64,000 nucleotides of DNA, taken from NCBI RefSeq assembly GCF_005239225.2, contig NC_133284.1:1269770-1333769 (forward strand), written 5' to 3'. The notes under the pieces are model-generated. The model was given only the letters and a program-made list of their open reading frames with translations, did no database searches and was not told the DNA's origin. A program made the translations under genes and the position numbers. Below, piece by piece: positions 1 through 12,226 of the stretch (position 1 is the first letter of the stretch; each line of letters opens with the position of its first letter). The stretch is from Populus alba (Eukaryota; Streptophyta; Magnoliopsida; Malpighiales; Salicaceae).

Positions 1-1861
1 GCTCGATACCTTCCCCTTAGATTGAGGTGTGTTAGAATGCTCAATCGGATTGCTGCTTCTACTGGTACTTTTATACCAGTTTCCATGCTGCTTTTAGACA
101 TGTTGGAGATGAAAGAACTGGATAGGCCACCCACTGGAGGTGTTGGCAAAGCTATTGATTTGCGTGCTGAATTAAAGGTATGTTTGACATTTTCTGTTTT
201 AATGTTAATTTACATTGTTTTTGTTCTCATGTTGGGCAAAAATCCCCTGAAGTATGCCTTTTCAATATATTGACTTTTGAGAATTTTTCTGTTAGGTGAA
301 CAAGTCTACCCTGAAGACACGAGCATTTCAGGAGGCATGTGTGTTTTCCGTGGTAGAGGAACTAGCTGAACATCTAGCTCAATGGAGCTATTCTGTTGCT
401 TTCTTTGAGTTGTCTTTCATTCCAGCTGCACGATTGAGGAGCTTTTGCAAGACTACCAAAGTTGAAAGGTTCCGGAAACAAATGAGGGAGCTTATTCGTT
501 GGGTATGTGTTATGCATAATTCATATGTGTCTTCTTTAGATAGATTTGTCTGAATTAGGGTTGGAAGATTGTTGTATCATTCATTTTTATGACTGTTATG
601 TGTACAAATAAATACATCACATGTAACAAAAAGGTCTTGAGCAGTACTGATTTTTTAGCTCATCCATGTCCCCAGATTGAGTCTAATTCCAAGTTTACAA
701 ATGAAAAGCGCATGTCAATCACTTTTGTGCCAAACGATCCTGCTGCAGCATCCTTTCTTGAGGTATTGCTATTTCATATCATTGTTGCTTCCTTTTCACT
801 GTGTTGAAGTTTTTCCATAAACAAATAGCCGTTGCTTCTGTACACAGAGCCATGCTTTGTTCATCAAGGATTTGTTTTGGCCTGTTTTTCAAATTGCTGT
901 CTCCATATTGTTAAATCAGGATTTCTGATGTGCTTAAATTAATTCATTACAGGATGAAAAGAAGTCAGGGGCCAGTCCTTTGTCACAGTATGTTGCAACC
1001 ATGCGTGAAAAAGCACGACAAAGAATTGATTCATTGACAGAATCCAGGTTACCAATTAGTGTTCTCATGCCTTAAACAAATTTTTAATTGTTTTAGACAG
1101 CTGATTTGTGCGCACCTTATGTGCCAAAATTTTCAGTGTTCTTGTGGGTGAGCATTCATCTGTTTTCCGAAACAAGATACCAGAAAGATGATGATGATGA
1201 TGCTGTTAATGAGAAAGGAGCTGTTGTCTTCAGTTCCTCCTGGTTACCAGGAGGTACACCCGAGTAAGTGATCCCATCTCTCTCTCCCTCAATTTTGAGT
1301 TATTGTTCCATATTTGTTATGTTGAAGATCATCTACAGTTACTGAAATTCTCAACAAAATCATCATCCACAGTGATTGACGTCAATCAATTTTAACAGTC
1401 TGATGCCTTTATTTACACCCCTGGCAATCTAAGTTATCAATCTGACCCTGACCCACTCGACCTTGGTTTACAGGGCTAAACCTTCCAAGAAGGAGAAGAA
1501 GAAGAGAAAGGCAGAGCACCAAGAAGAGCTAGCTTCAGATGAAGATGTTGTGGAGGACCTCATACTCAGTTCTGACGAAGATGAATCATCGGATGACTCT
1601 TCTTCTGATGAAGATGAGAGCCCGAAACCACTGCCTAGCAAACCTCAGAGTAATAAGCAGAAACGTCCTCCAAACTTGTCCAAGAAGAAGTCGAAGACGA
1701 AATCTTCAGCAAGTGACTCCTCTTCCAAAGGTAATGTTGACAATGCAAAACCCACGCCTTCTAAACATCATAGAAAGAAGCAAAACGCACCCGCAAACCT
1801 ATCAAAAATGGATTTACCATCCCATGCAAAGAAGTCCAAGAAGAGGAAGATAAGTAATTGA
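1..1861 (+). CDS. NOC2-family nucleolar complex protein, 3' part (partial)
   Basis: C-terminal part of a NOC2-type protein (yeast Noc2p; two plant relatives are NOC2 and REBELOTE), which acts in the nucleolus and nucleoplasm in pre-60S ribosome assembly and export. The gene starts left of the window. Visible exons are 1-177, 296-502, 676-762, 953-1047, about 1153-1263 and 1474-1861. The first two carry the conserved Noc2 core ([12 protein letters not shown], the [18 protein letters not shown] block, ending RELIRW). The last exons hold an acidic Asp run, the FSSSWLPG block and a basic, Ser/Asp-rich tail of the kind that serves as a nucleolar signal, ending at the TGA at 1859-1861. All phases join except at exon 5. 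There the better-looking acceptor (AG at 1135-1136) gives an early stop, while AG at 1151-1152 keeps the frame. Family assignment is firm; which of the two plant paralogues it is remains open. Confidence 0.88.
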
Positions 1862-3089
1862 TGAAACATAGGAAATGATATGGTTTGATTTGTTGTATTC
1901 AAGGCAGTTTTACAAAACATGTTTTCTCATTTTTCTTTCCTCGCTAGCCAATTTTGTGGATTCGCAAAAAGTTTCTGCGGGAGGGAATTTTGGTCAGTTA
2001 ATTCATGGTTTAATTAGTTTCTTAATAATATCAGTTTTTAATTAGTTGTTTATGGAAATAATTATCCTGAAAAATAAATCTATCCTTGGAGTTTTTATCA
2101 TTGTTACAAAAAAAATTATAGCACACAGTAATTAATAGTATTCTACTAGTTAATTACCCTTCTAAATCTATTTTTTTTAAAATAAACAAATGAATGGGAG
2201 AAAATCAAATCCATGACCTATAAAAAGTATTAAGATGTCCACGTGGGTTGTCATTCTTTTTCTTGTGCCTATTTTGTATTTGAGATGAATTTAATTGAAT
2301 AACTAATAAAAGATATCATTAAATATTTTTATTTGAATATTATAAAATTTCTTATAACATCACCTATCAAAAATATTTTTTTTCAAAATATTTTTTTTTT
2401 TAAAAAAATGAAGATATAACTTTGTTTCAAAACACTCACTAAATTTGTTAAGAGTATTATAAAGTCATTCTTGAAGTTTTATATAATAATTTATGTTTTT
2501 GTAAAATTTTAATAATTAAATGATTATGAGTTTAAATTTTATTATTTTTATTTTATTAAAATAAATTAATAAAAACTAAGCCTATAGCAGTGAACGTTAT
2601 AAAGCCATTCAGTAATTTAAACTTTTTAAATTGAAATAAATTTTGATAAAAATTAAAATGAATTTAGTGAATAAATTCTCAATTTTTTCATCTTCTTCCT
2701 TTCAGCTTTTATGCCTTTCTCCAATTCTATAACACTTAACAATGTTTGACAAAAAATGCTAAAAAATATATATTTTAGTTTTCATGTTTTTTTTATTATC
2801 CCATGATGTCGTGATATAAAGAACTCGTTAGATTATGACTTATTTGGAGTAATTAAAGTCTATCAGCCTGTTTTGATGTATTTTTCACTGAATAGTGGGA
2901 AAGATTACATCAATATGCTTGGTGACTTGTGATAACCTTATATAATTGATATTTAATTTTTTTTAGACAAATTATATATATAATCTTTTAAATTTTTGAA
3001 AATGAAACTTGAGGATAGTTAACGTGTAATTCTCTACCAATAATATATATTCATAAAAGAATGTGAAAAAATAAACAGGGAATATTTGT
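1862..3089. other. NOC2 3' UTR and AT-rich spacer
   Basis: The first 100 bases or so are probably the 3' UTR of the NOC2-like gene. The rest is AT-rich sequence with short homopolymer runs. I see no open frame with codon bias, no RNA gene and no clear transposon ends. Confidence 0.5.
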
Positions 3090-3466
3090 TAGGAGGCATC
3101 ACTTTCGGTTCGGTTTGGTTTTTATAAAAAAAAAATTAAACTGAAATATATTTTTTTAAAAAAACCAAACTTGAACCGAAACCAGTTCAAACCGACCGGT
3201 TTGGTTCGGTTTTTTAGGGACAAAACTGGTTCAAGCCAGTTGGCTTGGTTTTGGCTCGGTTTTTTTGGTTTGACTCGGTTTTTTTTGTTTATCTTGGTTT
3301 TTTTCCAGTTTTGTTTCGGTTTGAGTTTGGTTTGGTTTTTTTTGTTTCAAGCTTAAAAAACCAAAACTGAACCGGTCGATTTTTTTTTCACGGTTCAGTT
3401 TTTTCAGTTATTTTTTTTTCTGGTTTTCTCGATTTAATCAGTTTTTTGATATTTTTCTCACCTCTA
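3090..3466. mobile_element. non-autonomous hAT-like element, 377 bp
   Basis: A block packed with degenerate CGGTTCGGTTT and AACCGAACC motifs in both orientations. Its left end reads TAGGAGGCATCAC and its right end CTCACCTCTA. The flanks carry a near-perfect 8-bp target duplication (ATATTTGT at 3082-3089, GTATTTGT at 3467-3474). Eight-base duplications and TAGG ends fit hAT elements. It is related in ends and internal motif to the element at 40024-40900. It encodes nothing: the open frame inside is repeat sequence. Confidence 0.6.
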
Positions 3467-3736
3467 GTATTTGTTATTTGATGAAAATGATTTTCATTAA
3501 AACAATGTGAACGAAATTATATTTATTCTAATGAGAAAATTGATAGTGCTAAATTGTCATGATGTTGTACTTTTCGAATATTATCTATGTTTCGACTAAT
3601 TTCTTATGTTATTAAGACAAGAAAAAGGTAAAAATAACTCATATATTTATTAATATTAATTCTACCATGCGCTTTGGAAAATAAAAATAGCCGTGAGGCT
3701 TTTATTACATAGAAAATACGAAAACAAAAGGCCTTT

Positions 3737-4174
3737 TTATAGAACAGCTACTCCGCTTCTTCGACCCTTCACCAGCTTCTTCTCAAGCCCTCCGTCGAAC
3801 CTTTTCTCTCTTATGCCTTGTGCCGCAAGCATTACATAAATTCTTAATAATGAAAAAAATAATAATAAAAAAAAAACATCACAGAAATCCAAGAGGATGT
3901 AATTGTTCAAGGTAGCTGGTGGAAGCAAATCGGTGTTGAAGTAGCCACCGACTTCTAACATGGAGCTAGTATTTTGATCAGCAGCAGCAGGGTTCAGCAC
4001 ATTATTATTCAAGTTGATTGCATGGGGTTGGCTCCCCGTCTCCTGTGTGGATGGGACGGTGGTCCTCCCATTGCCCGGTCCATGGGAGGAGGAAGGGGGT
4101 CCTCCGACCATCGTGCTATCCCCATCACAAATTGTTCCAGAATGATATATATCAACATGTCCATGGTTAATCTC
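3737..4174 (-). pseudogene. orphan exon / gene fragment, family not recognised
   Basis: An open minus-strand stretch that begins right after a good acceptor (TTGCCTTAACAG, exon from 4174) and runs in frame to a stop at 3737-3739. The first 95 or so residues look like real coding sequence: Asn/Ser/Pro-rich, with a segment around VGGYFNTDLLPPATLNNY. After this the frame enters a T-rich Phe/Leu run that looks non-coding. I find no upstream exons or promoter, and two transposon remnants flank the region. It may be the last exon of a transcription-factor-like gene left behind by rearrangement. I do not recognise the family. Confidence 0.35.
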
Positions 4175-4914
4175 CTGTTAAGGCAATTATTATTATCATT
4201 GTTGTTGTTGGTCTTTTGAAGATTTTTACAACATAATTAAACTTGTGAACGCAAAATGAGAGTGAGAGTGATTCAAGAAAATACAATTTTATATCAGGAT
4301 TTCCTAAAAATCAGCCCCAGTTAAATAGAGTGTAGTAAAACAATCTATGTTTTAGATTTTCATAATTAATTAGAGGCTTTAATTTATTTAATTTATATTT
4401 TCAAGAGTTTATATTCCGAGCATTTCGGTAGTGATTTATAGTAAAAAACACAAGATGATGAGAAATTTGTCGTTCAAGCTATAGCTAACAAATTTCAAGC
4501 TATAGCTAATTACGTACGTACTTGCATTAATGATTATTTATAAATTCATATTTTAAAGGACAACTATAGGTTTTCTGGCACAAATTAACTATATTGAAAA
4601 ATAGTATAATTAACTCGCAACATCATTTTAAATTATGTGTTCAAATTGACTAGTCAGCATCTAGGATTATGTAATCTTTCTCTATATTCATTTATGGTTT
4701 TTTAGGGTACTACTTGTACATATTTTTAGTTTTTATATTTGTAGAAATAAAATTGATATGAAACTTGCAACAAATGACGATTCTTAAACATTATTAAAAA
4801 AACAAATAGATAATTGATGTGATTTGACGATGATTTTCATAAATAAATTATTAAGAAAGAAAATTATATTTATTTTTGATGTAAAAATCAATTAATAATT
4901 GAAAATTAAGATCA

Positions 4915-4951
<37 letters not shown>
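4175..4951. repeat. AT-rich spacer ending in a (TA)n microsatellite
   Basis: Spacer without a coding signal. It ends in an uninterrupted (TA)n run at 4918-4951 that abuts, and may have eroded, the left end of the LTR at 4952. Confidence 0.6.
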
Positions 4952-4954
<3 letters not shown>

Positions 4955-5442
4955 GATATTGCTATGAATGGACAACATGTGCACCTATCTTAAAAAATAA
5001 GGTTAGTGTTATCAAAAAGCTACAATGAAAGTTGCACCAACCATTTGATAAAAATGATGCAATTCATGTGCTGCCATCATTTGTGCTATAAATTATAGCC
5101 AAGTTGTTTTACCATTCATGCCTATAAATAAAAACATTATTTGAGAGCAAAATAAAAGAGTTGAGAAAGTATGTGAAGAGAATAAAAGAGAAAGAAAGAA
5201 GAGCTGCAAGAGCAGCAATGTGAGCTGGGAGTGGAGTTTAAGTGAAGTAATCTTCCTCCTTCATATACTTATATTGTATCATTTTTCTATTTTTAATAAT
5301 ATGAACCTTTCTTATAAAAGCATCTCTTATAAAAGCAAATGATTTGTCGAATCACGTTAAATATTATATTAGTGTGTTTAGCCTTCAATAAGCAACTATC
5401 AATACATTACTGGTCGGATTCCCCAACAATTGGTTTCAGAGC
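4952..5442 (+). mobile_element. truncated LTR with primer-binding site
   Basis: The block starts TGGGATATTGC and ends CCCCAACA at 5428, as expected of an LTR with TGTTGGG...CCCAACA ends whose first bases were lost at the (TA)n run. A TATA-like TATAAATA lies near 5123. Two bases after the end comes TGGTTTCAGAGC (5431-5442), one mismatch from TGGTATCAGAGC, the usual initiator-Met-tRNA primer-binding site of plant Ty1/copia elements. No gag or pol follows, so this is a solo LTR with leader or a severely truncated element. Confidence 0.6.
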
Positions 5443-6137
5443 ATTTGATTTAAAATAATATTTGATTTTTGCTATAAAAAATAAAAGTTGTTAATTCATT
5501 AACGTACTCTTCAGGTAACAACCTTGAAGAAAAACCATTTAGGATTAAAAGTTACAGAGCCATTGCTTCTTTATATTAAAATTCTTAATATAATATGAGA
5601 AATGAGATCTGTAATTAACCCTATAATTTGAATCAGTAGCAAGCCAGATCTGAAAGCTATTATCATAGAGTGATGTTCAAACCAGAATGTGCCGAGCCGA
5701 GAAGCTGGTATTCATTTCTACACTTGCCGGAAATAAGAGACGGTGGGTGTCCTCATCCTCCAGCTTCCTTTTAACCTTAATTTCATCCCAAAATCAATTT
5801 AATTTAAGCAAACATTTATTAGCCCAGCAAGACCAAGTTTAAGCGATTGAGGCAGCAAAAAGACAGGTAAACTATGTGTCCCGCAAAGAAAACCTAAGTT
5901 CAACCTGGCAAGCATTGTCCCGAGACTTCTGTAACAATAGCAGACCAACCAACAAACATGGAACGAAAAGATAAATAAAATTGCGAACAGAAAAACCTAG
6001 AGATGGCATTTGTCAATCTTAGAATCCCAAAATACTCAATAACCACGCCAAATAAGCAAAGGCTATAACAAGAGCATGTCCTAACACAGGAAGAAGAAGA
6101 AGAAGAAGATGAAAGAGACAAGGTGGCAAAAGGGAGG
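5443..6137. other. LTR leader remnant and 3' UTR of the KH/CCCH gene
   Basis: Up to about 5640 this is probably element leader. From about 5650 to 6137 the sequence is less AT-rich and most likely the 3' UTR of the minus-strand KH/CCCH gene, with a GAA repeat at 6090-6109. The reading frames here are not supported as genes. Confidence 0.4.
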
Positions 6138-9100
6138 TCACATGCCCGACTTGCGCAATTCCTCAGCACCATGTGCAAAATGGCACCTATCCCCAAAAGT
6201 GCAAGATCCTTTGTTGAAGTTCTCACAGATCTTGGTCTTGAAGTTGTTTGATCCACCAGAAGAGTGCATTGCTTGGTTTTTTATGGGAGGTCCAGAGCCT
6301 TGACCGACATTTGAAATAAGCTGGCGAACCATGTCACTTGCTTGACTGATCTGATCAAATGAACCCTCGAGCTCTATGCTCCTCTTTTTAGGGTCTGCCT
6401 CATGATCCCTTATGGAAAGCTTGGCTCCAGTAACACGACAAATATGCTTCGAGTTAACACCGTTTTTTCCAATGATGGCTCCAGCAAGTGATGCATCAAT
6501 ACTGATCTTAGTAGTTGCAGAGGACCCAAAGCTGGCTGCAGCACCATGACCTTGGTGTGGATGCTCCATGTGTCTGCTCATCCTGCCTGGAATTGGCCCC
6601 ATGGCACGAGGATCCTCATATGATGGAGCAGCAGAAGCCTTCCCAAGCTCCCACTCACCATGGGCAAAGTGGCATTTATCACCAAACTTGCAACCTTCAA
6701 CTGTGTTGTATTTATTGCACAAACGGGACTTCACAGATGGAGGAGAAGAGCGATCTTGATAAGAAAGGGTTGGGACACCTTGATTTCTGGATGCTGGTGG
6801 AAGAGCTGGGCTGCCACCAACATTAAGCATCTGGGACACAGCTTTGAAGCCACCGGGAACATGATGCAAGAAATGGCATCCCTCACCAAATGGACATCCA
6901 GAAGTACTGCAAAACAGAAGCATAGAAAAATGACCAGACAATGAGAACTTTTTCTGCAGACCAAGTGTATTTAATTACAAAGCTACAATTACCAAATTAA
7001 AGGTTGTAAGAGAATTAAATTAGATGTCAAGACTCAAATTCAAAACAGGCGCACAATTATTTTAGGGGGGGGGGCATAGAACAAATCAACAATGAGAACT
7101 GACATAATGATTAGCTTGTGCAAAGATCTCTAAAGCACAATAACCAAGCAGAAGTACAGCAAGAGGTAATGAATGTCATGGCAGAGTGCCACCAGTCAAT
7201 GAAAGGTGCATAAAAGTGAGCAACCAGCTTTCATTTAACAAAGACTGTTCTGATGCACCAGGGAAAAAGTTTCCGTGCATTTGGAAAAAAATAGCCAAAT
7301 CCATTGGCTCATTGACATTCCATTGATGCCACTAAAATCTAGAACAAATTCCAATTTAATTAACACAGAAAAAAAAATGAATTAACCAACACTTGCATAA
7401 TGAAAATATATCCATCCTATATTTTTTTTTTTAGAAACACAGTTAAAAGTTGAATAAATAAATCACCACCTTAAAAGAGAATATATTTCACCGATCCAAT
7501 CATTAAACCTTAATAAAAAATAATCAAGCAGTGAAGCATAAAAAAATAAAAATAAAAACAAACAAAGCACCTAGAGCATTGCAGCCAGGTAGGTGAGGCA
7601 GATTAACCAATCTCTATAAAAAAATTAAAAAAAAAAAATTGACAATGTGTTTGCAAATTTGAAAAGCAAAATTACAAATCTAATTCAAAACACAGATAGT
7701 TAGGGAAGACCTCAAAAGAAGTGATTAGAAGAATTTATCTAACACAAACACAGAAGTTAACATCAATTGTCAATAAGATTACCCTCATCACAGGAAAAAA
7801 AACAGCAAGTTAAAACAAAGTGCAATATTTGTTCTCGTGAGAAAACACAAAATCTCACAGAATGATAGAACACATCAATGGCTTGAGAATATGAGAAAGA
7901 ACAGTTGCAGCAAAATTAAAGAGTTGAAAAAACAAAAGACCTATCACACAATGAACAAATATCTCAAATTAAAAGAACAAATGATTGTGCCCAGTAGCAT
8001 TAAAACTAAAAAATCACATATCTGTGGCTCTATCAGATGCATTTACAGTAACAGAGATCAATATTGCATCAACTCCTAAAACTAAAAGCAACATAACTTG
8101 AGTCCTCCAAATCTAGAATTTCCTACTCATTGCAACAAGAACCACATCATGCTAATTGCAAATCAACTCTCATGTGTGCTCCCACTTATCTCAATGCCAT
8201 ACCATCCCCCTTAAACACCCCCCCCCCACAACCCTTCCTCCCCCTCCCAACTAAAATATCTGCGAAATAATACAAAATGTTGAAATATTTTCACCACCTC
8301 CAATCTTTCCAAATTTATCCTTTCCCAAATTCATTTAATCAAGTTCATCAGAATAAAATACTGAAATCAATGGATCAGCTGCCGTCAAAAAACAAAAAAA
8401 AATCTTTCAACATGTAGCAAATGAAAAAAAAATATCAGGTTGCTATTTTCTTACAGAAGACAATTGAAATGCAATGAAAACATTTTAAAGAACACAACAC
8501 AGAGCTAAGATTAAAAGATTATTTCATCCCAAGAAATTTTTTATTTTGACAAGGAGGCATGTGAAGGGAAAAATAATACTCGTACCGTGATTGTTGCATT
8601 CATCAGTAATGTAATGAGCATACAGAACTTTGAAAGAAAATTGACACAACAAACAAAAATCAAATAAGCCGCAAAACAATGATCGAGTGTATAACACATG
8701 GAATTACGCTCATGTTCAACTGTCATGTGGAGCCTGTTTCAGGTTATATGAGCCAGTTGCAAACTACTCATCAATGTATGGCGCCTTTTACTTGCAAAGA
8801 TTAGAGCAAATTATAAGTGGCCATTATAAGGTTTTGCATCCTGTAAAACTTCTTTCAGTTTACATATGTCGGAGCAAGTAGTTATCCAAAAGTACTCTCT
8901 GTAATCAACCGTTTCTGTTCAATTGTCTTGGTTATCATGATTAGAGGAAAACCTGTACCACAACTTTAACTTTCCAATTCATTAGTCCAAATCACACTAA
9001 TTTCAAACTGAAATTAAAAAAAAAGTGTGTAAGAGAGCTTATTTTACAATTTATACAGATTACAAATAGATGTAGCAGCATTTCGACTATTTATTTTAGA

Positions 9101-10162
9101 TAGGTTAAGATTTGAACCTGAAAAACTTTGTGCATGGCTTCGATTTGCTTCCTATACCAGTTGAAAAGGACTCCATTTCTGTTGCACCAAAATTAATTAA
9201 TTTCTCTCAGTTAAGATTTCAGTTATTTATTAAACTTCAAACTTTATGAAACTCTCTCAACATGTTATTCTTTCTGATTGCCATCAATAACATGACGATT
9301 TTATATGATACAAACAATGCAAACAAGTGAAATTTTATTGAAATATTATCAAAATGGATAAGCTCTTTGGCCCCATTAAATATTCAAGTACAAAAAACAA
9401 TCCAATAGCAGTTTTCAAAACCAAAAGGCACCCAAAACATTTCTATCACTCTTTTCTTTTCTTTTCTTTTCTTTTTTCAATTTCCCACCCTGGGAAGACA
9501 ATAAAGCGAGAAGACAGTCTAAAATCTTATATTTTTAAGTTTTTAATTACCCATTGAAAAAACCAGAATAAATAAATTAACTAATTAAATCTTCAGTTGC
9601 AAAAAGATTTCAACCTCACATTTTACTTTTCTTCTTTTGAGCAATTTCATGGGGAAAAAAAGGAATGCCGAGCAAATTCACATATCAAAGTACAGGAACA
9701 ACAATCAGAGCAATCAAAAAGCAACAATAATAACATAAACATAAGCAGCCACTTATTAAATTCCCAAAAAAAAAAAAAACCACCAACCACATTAAAAACT
9801 TCACTAGAAATTTAAAACTACATACAATTAACCTAAAAACACAAAAAAAATAAGCTTTTTTCAGCATTGAACACTTAATTCCCCTCGGAAACGAGCCCAA
9901 AAACAGTATTAGCACACTCAATTTAACTACAAATTTTGTTCATTTTAGCAGCCTATTTTTTTATTTTTCATTTAATTCAGAGTCATTAACTGTTTAGTAA
10001 ACTCTGTGCAGTTCCTTAGTACCCTAACTAACTAAGCACAAACTCTACCAAATATAGGATTGAAAGTGAAACCTTACCTTGTCTGTTCTTTTTGTGGCCA
10101 CCATTGCCATTAAAAGCAGCGTCGTTTCTGGTTCTCTTCCGGTGACCGCCGCCAAATTCCAT
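6138..10162 (-). CDS. KH domain and CCCH zinc-finger RNA-binding protein (C3H36/C3H52-like)
   Basis: Three exons (10162-10078, 9178-9118, 6906-6138) give a 304-residue protein. Exon 1 encodes the basic N-terminus MEFGGGHRKRTRND. Exon 2 is only 61 bases and encodes EMESFSTGIGSKSKPCTKFF. Exon 3 holds the rest. Domains in order: CCCH finger 1 (C44, C53, C59, H63, split by intron 2), finger 2 (C112, C121, C127, H131), a KH domain at about 180-245 with GKNG at 195-198, and finger 3 (C276, C284, C290, H294) ending AEELRKSGM. The architecture matches Arabidopsis At3g12130 and At5g06770, but this protein has an extra middle finger. It is a presumed single-stranded RNA binder; targets cannot be told from sequence. 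Intron 2 is long (2.2 kb) with no obvious inserted element. Confidence 0.93.
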
Positions 10163-10983
10163 TCTCTTAAGTAATTTTCAGATCCAGCAATTCAATAACT
10201 AAACTACCACTAATCCAACTCGCTCGGTAAGCTACGAAGGAAAGAGAAATATGAGAGAAAAAGTGAGAAGAGGATAGGAATGAGAGAGAAACCCTAGAGA
10301 GAGGGAAATTGCGAAATCTAGGGTTTCGAAGAAGAGAAAGAAAGAGCGGGGGTGGGAGGGACTTCAAAGAGAAATAAATGAGAAAATTAAAAATAAAAAT
10401 AAAAACAAAAACAAAAAAAAAGCGGAATCGAAAATTAGGTTTAAATGGGGTTTATTTAATTTTTTAGAAATTTGAATGAGAGGAGAGGAGAGGCGCACCT
10501 GATGCGCGCGTGCGTGAGGTGATGTTAGGAATTTGTGATGACCTCCTGCTCACGTGTACTACTTTTCTATCGTCATGATAAAATACAAGAGTTTATTAAA
10601 AACTTGATCCCTAGAGCTTGTTAAAAATAATTTTTTAGTCCTTATAATATTAAAAATAATTTAATAGTTTAAACTTTCTCTGTTTAGTACATTTTTTTAA
10701 ATGCCCTATTTTTTAATCAGGTTTTCACCTTAACTTTTTTTTTTCTTTACTCTGTTTTTCACAATTTAAAAAGATATTAAGTGTTGTTTGGAGTTTTTTT
10801 TTTTTTAAATAGATAGAAAAAACATAAGCATAGCTTGCATTAAATGACCTGTAAATAAATTAGATTAGAACATGAATATAAGTGCTAACTTATAAATAAA
10901 TTGAAAAACATAAAGATTAAATATGTTATTTTTTATTTTAAGGCTACAAGAACTAGTCTAATACAATCAAATCATAATAAAAG
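10163..10983. promoter_or_regulatory. 5' UTR and promoter region of the KH/CCCH gene
   Basis: Reading on the minus strand, 10163-10370 is a CT-rich leader, typical of plant 5' UTRs. It contains a 66-codon upstream frame (10367 to 10167) that stops just before the main start and is out of frame with it. Around 10551-10557 there is a CACGTG core (G-box-like). Beyond that the region is AT-rich spacer up to the SINE. Confidence 0.4.
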
Positions 10984-11180
10984 GTATAACTCAACTGGTT
11001 AGGTTTTGAGTTTACTACATAGTAATTACTAGTTCGAGTCTCACAAATTTTAAGGTCACTGGAGACTTACATAGTCATTAAACTTTAAAATCTGTGAGAT
11101 TAGTCGAGATGCGTATAAATTGGCTCGAATATCCACGTTAATAATCCTAAATACCCACATTAATAATAAACAAAAAAAGT
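10984..11180 (+). mobile_element. tRNA-derived SINE
   Basis: Starts GTATAACTCAACTGGTTAGG, a degenerate pol III box A, followed by a box-B-like AGTTCGAGTC at 11031-11040. The body contains GGTCACTGGAGACTTACAT and GTGAGATTAGTCGAG and ends in an A-rich tail. Identical 8-base duplications AATAAAAG flank it (10976-10983 and 11181-11188). The body matches what I remember of an abundant poplar/Salicaceae SINE family, which is the main support for the host guess. Confidence 0.75.
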
Positions 11181-11188
11181 AATAAAAG

Positions 11189-12226
11189 GGTATGATTGAT
11201 GTGTAAATAAATCTATGTATTATATGTGTATAAGTGTCTATTGCAATAAGTATGGATGGCAACAGGTAAATACACGTTGAGTTATAGATATTTATACCCC
11301 TATTATTTATTTATTAAGTAAAATATTCAGATATTTATAAATTATTCATCTGGTCATCCCTATCTATCAAAAAAAGGAGTCAAGTGTTACTGTTTCACAT
11401 AAAAAGAACTAATTGGATTGTATTTGATAATGGGCTTAATCATGGTCCTTATAACAAGTTATTAACTCGGCAAATGAAAGTTTTAACCGAGCCGAGTTTT
11501 AATTTAAATAAAATTAATTTTTATATTGACCCAACCAAACTGGAATAATTCTATGAATTAACCTGATTAAATTTAAGATACTTCTCAAGTCAAACTCAGT
11601 CTTGGTGATTTAGATCCAGCAACCCAACAACCTGTATCCTAAACCAGATCAATCTCAGGTTATCCTAAACCAGATCAATCTCAAACCGAATATAAAAACC
11701 ATGATATAGATGATTAAGCATTATCAAATGGGGAGAAAGCTCATGTCAAATTTTAATTTGGAGAGTCCTAAATAATATCGAAGAAATCGTGAAAATAAAA
11801 TCTCAGACCTCTAGCTCATGTTGTTTGCCAAGGCTCTCCATGTTAACTACAGATATCTCAAGTCGATGGAGGTTCAAAGCATTTTCTGAAAATTTGTTCT
11901 AACAGTTGTCGTTCAGAGGTCACATTTATCCTTGCGCCCTATTTGTATCAAAACTCAATAGCCATAATATCCCTACCATTTGATTCAGATCATCTTGCAA
12001 CTCAACTCAGTAAAATACGATTGATTCTTGGGAGGTTTTCCAACAATACAGCGTGATTTTATAGTTACACTAGCAGTTATCCTCCAAAGCAAAATTGAAA
12101 TTACCTGTTAAAGCTTTGTGAATAGATCCAGGTGAACAAACAAGCTTGTCTCCTTGACGCTGTTTCCTCTAATGACTAGAGGAATGGGGATTACGAGGAT
12201 AATGCCAATTACAAGAAAACAAGAAG
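11189..12226. other. spacer and probable NDC1 3' UTR
   Basis: AT-rich spacer. A short direct repeat of TATCCTAAACCAGATCAATCTCA lies around 11635-11685. About 11880-12226 is richer in GC and is probably the 3' UTR of the minus-strand NDC1 gene. I see no separate gene. Confidence 0.4.

Noticed and set aside
3171..3356. 61-codon plus frame rich in Phe and Leu
   Set aside because: It is the translation of GGTTCGGTTT-type repeats inside the hAT-like element, not a gene.
10984..11060. possible tRNA gene
   Set aside because: Has box A and B traces but no cloverleaf; the flanking duplication and A-rich tail show it is the head of a SINE.
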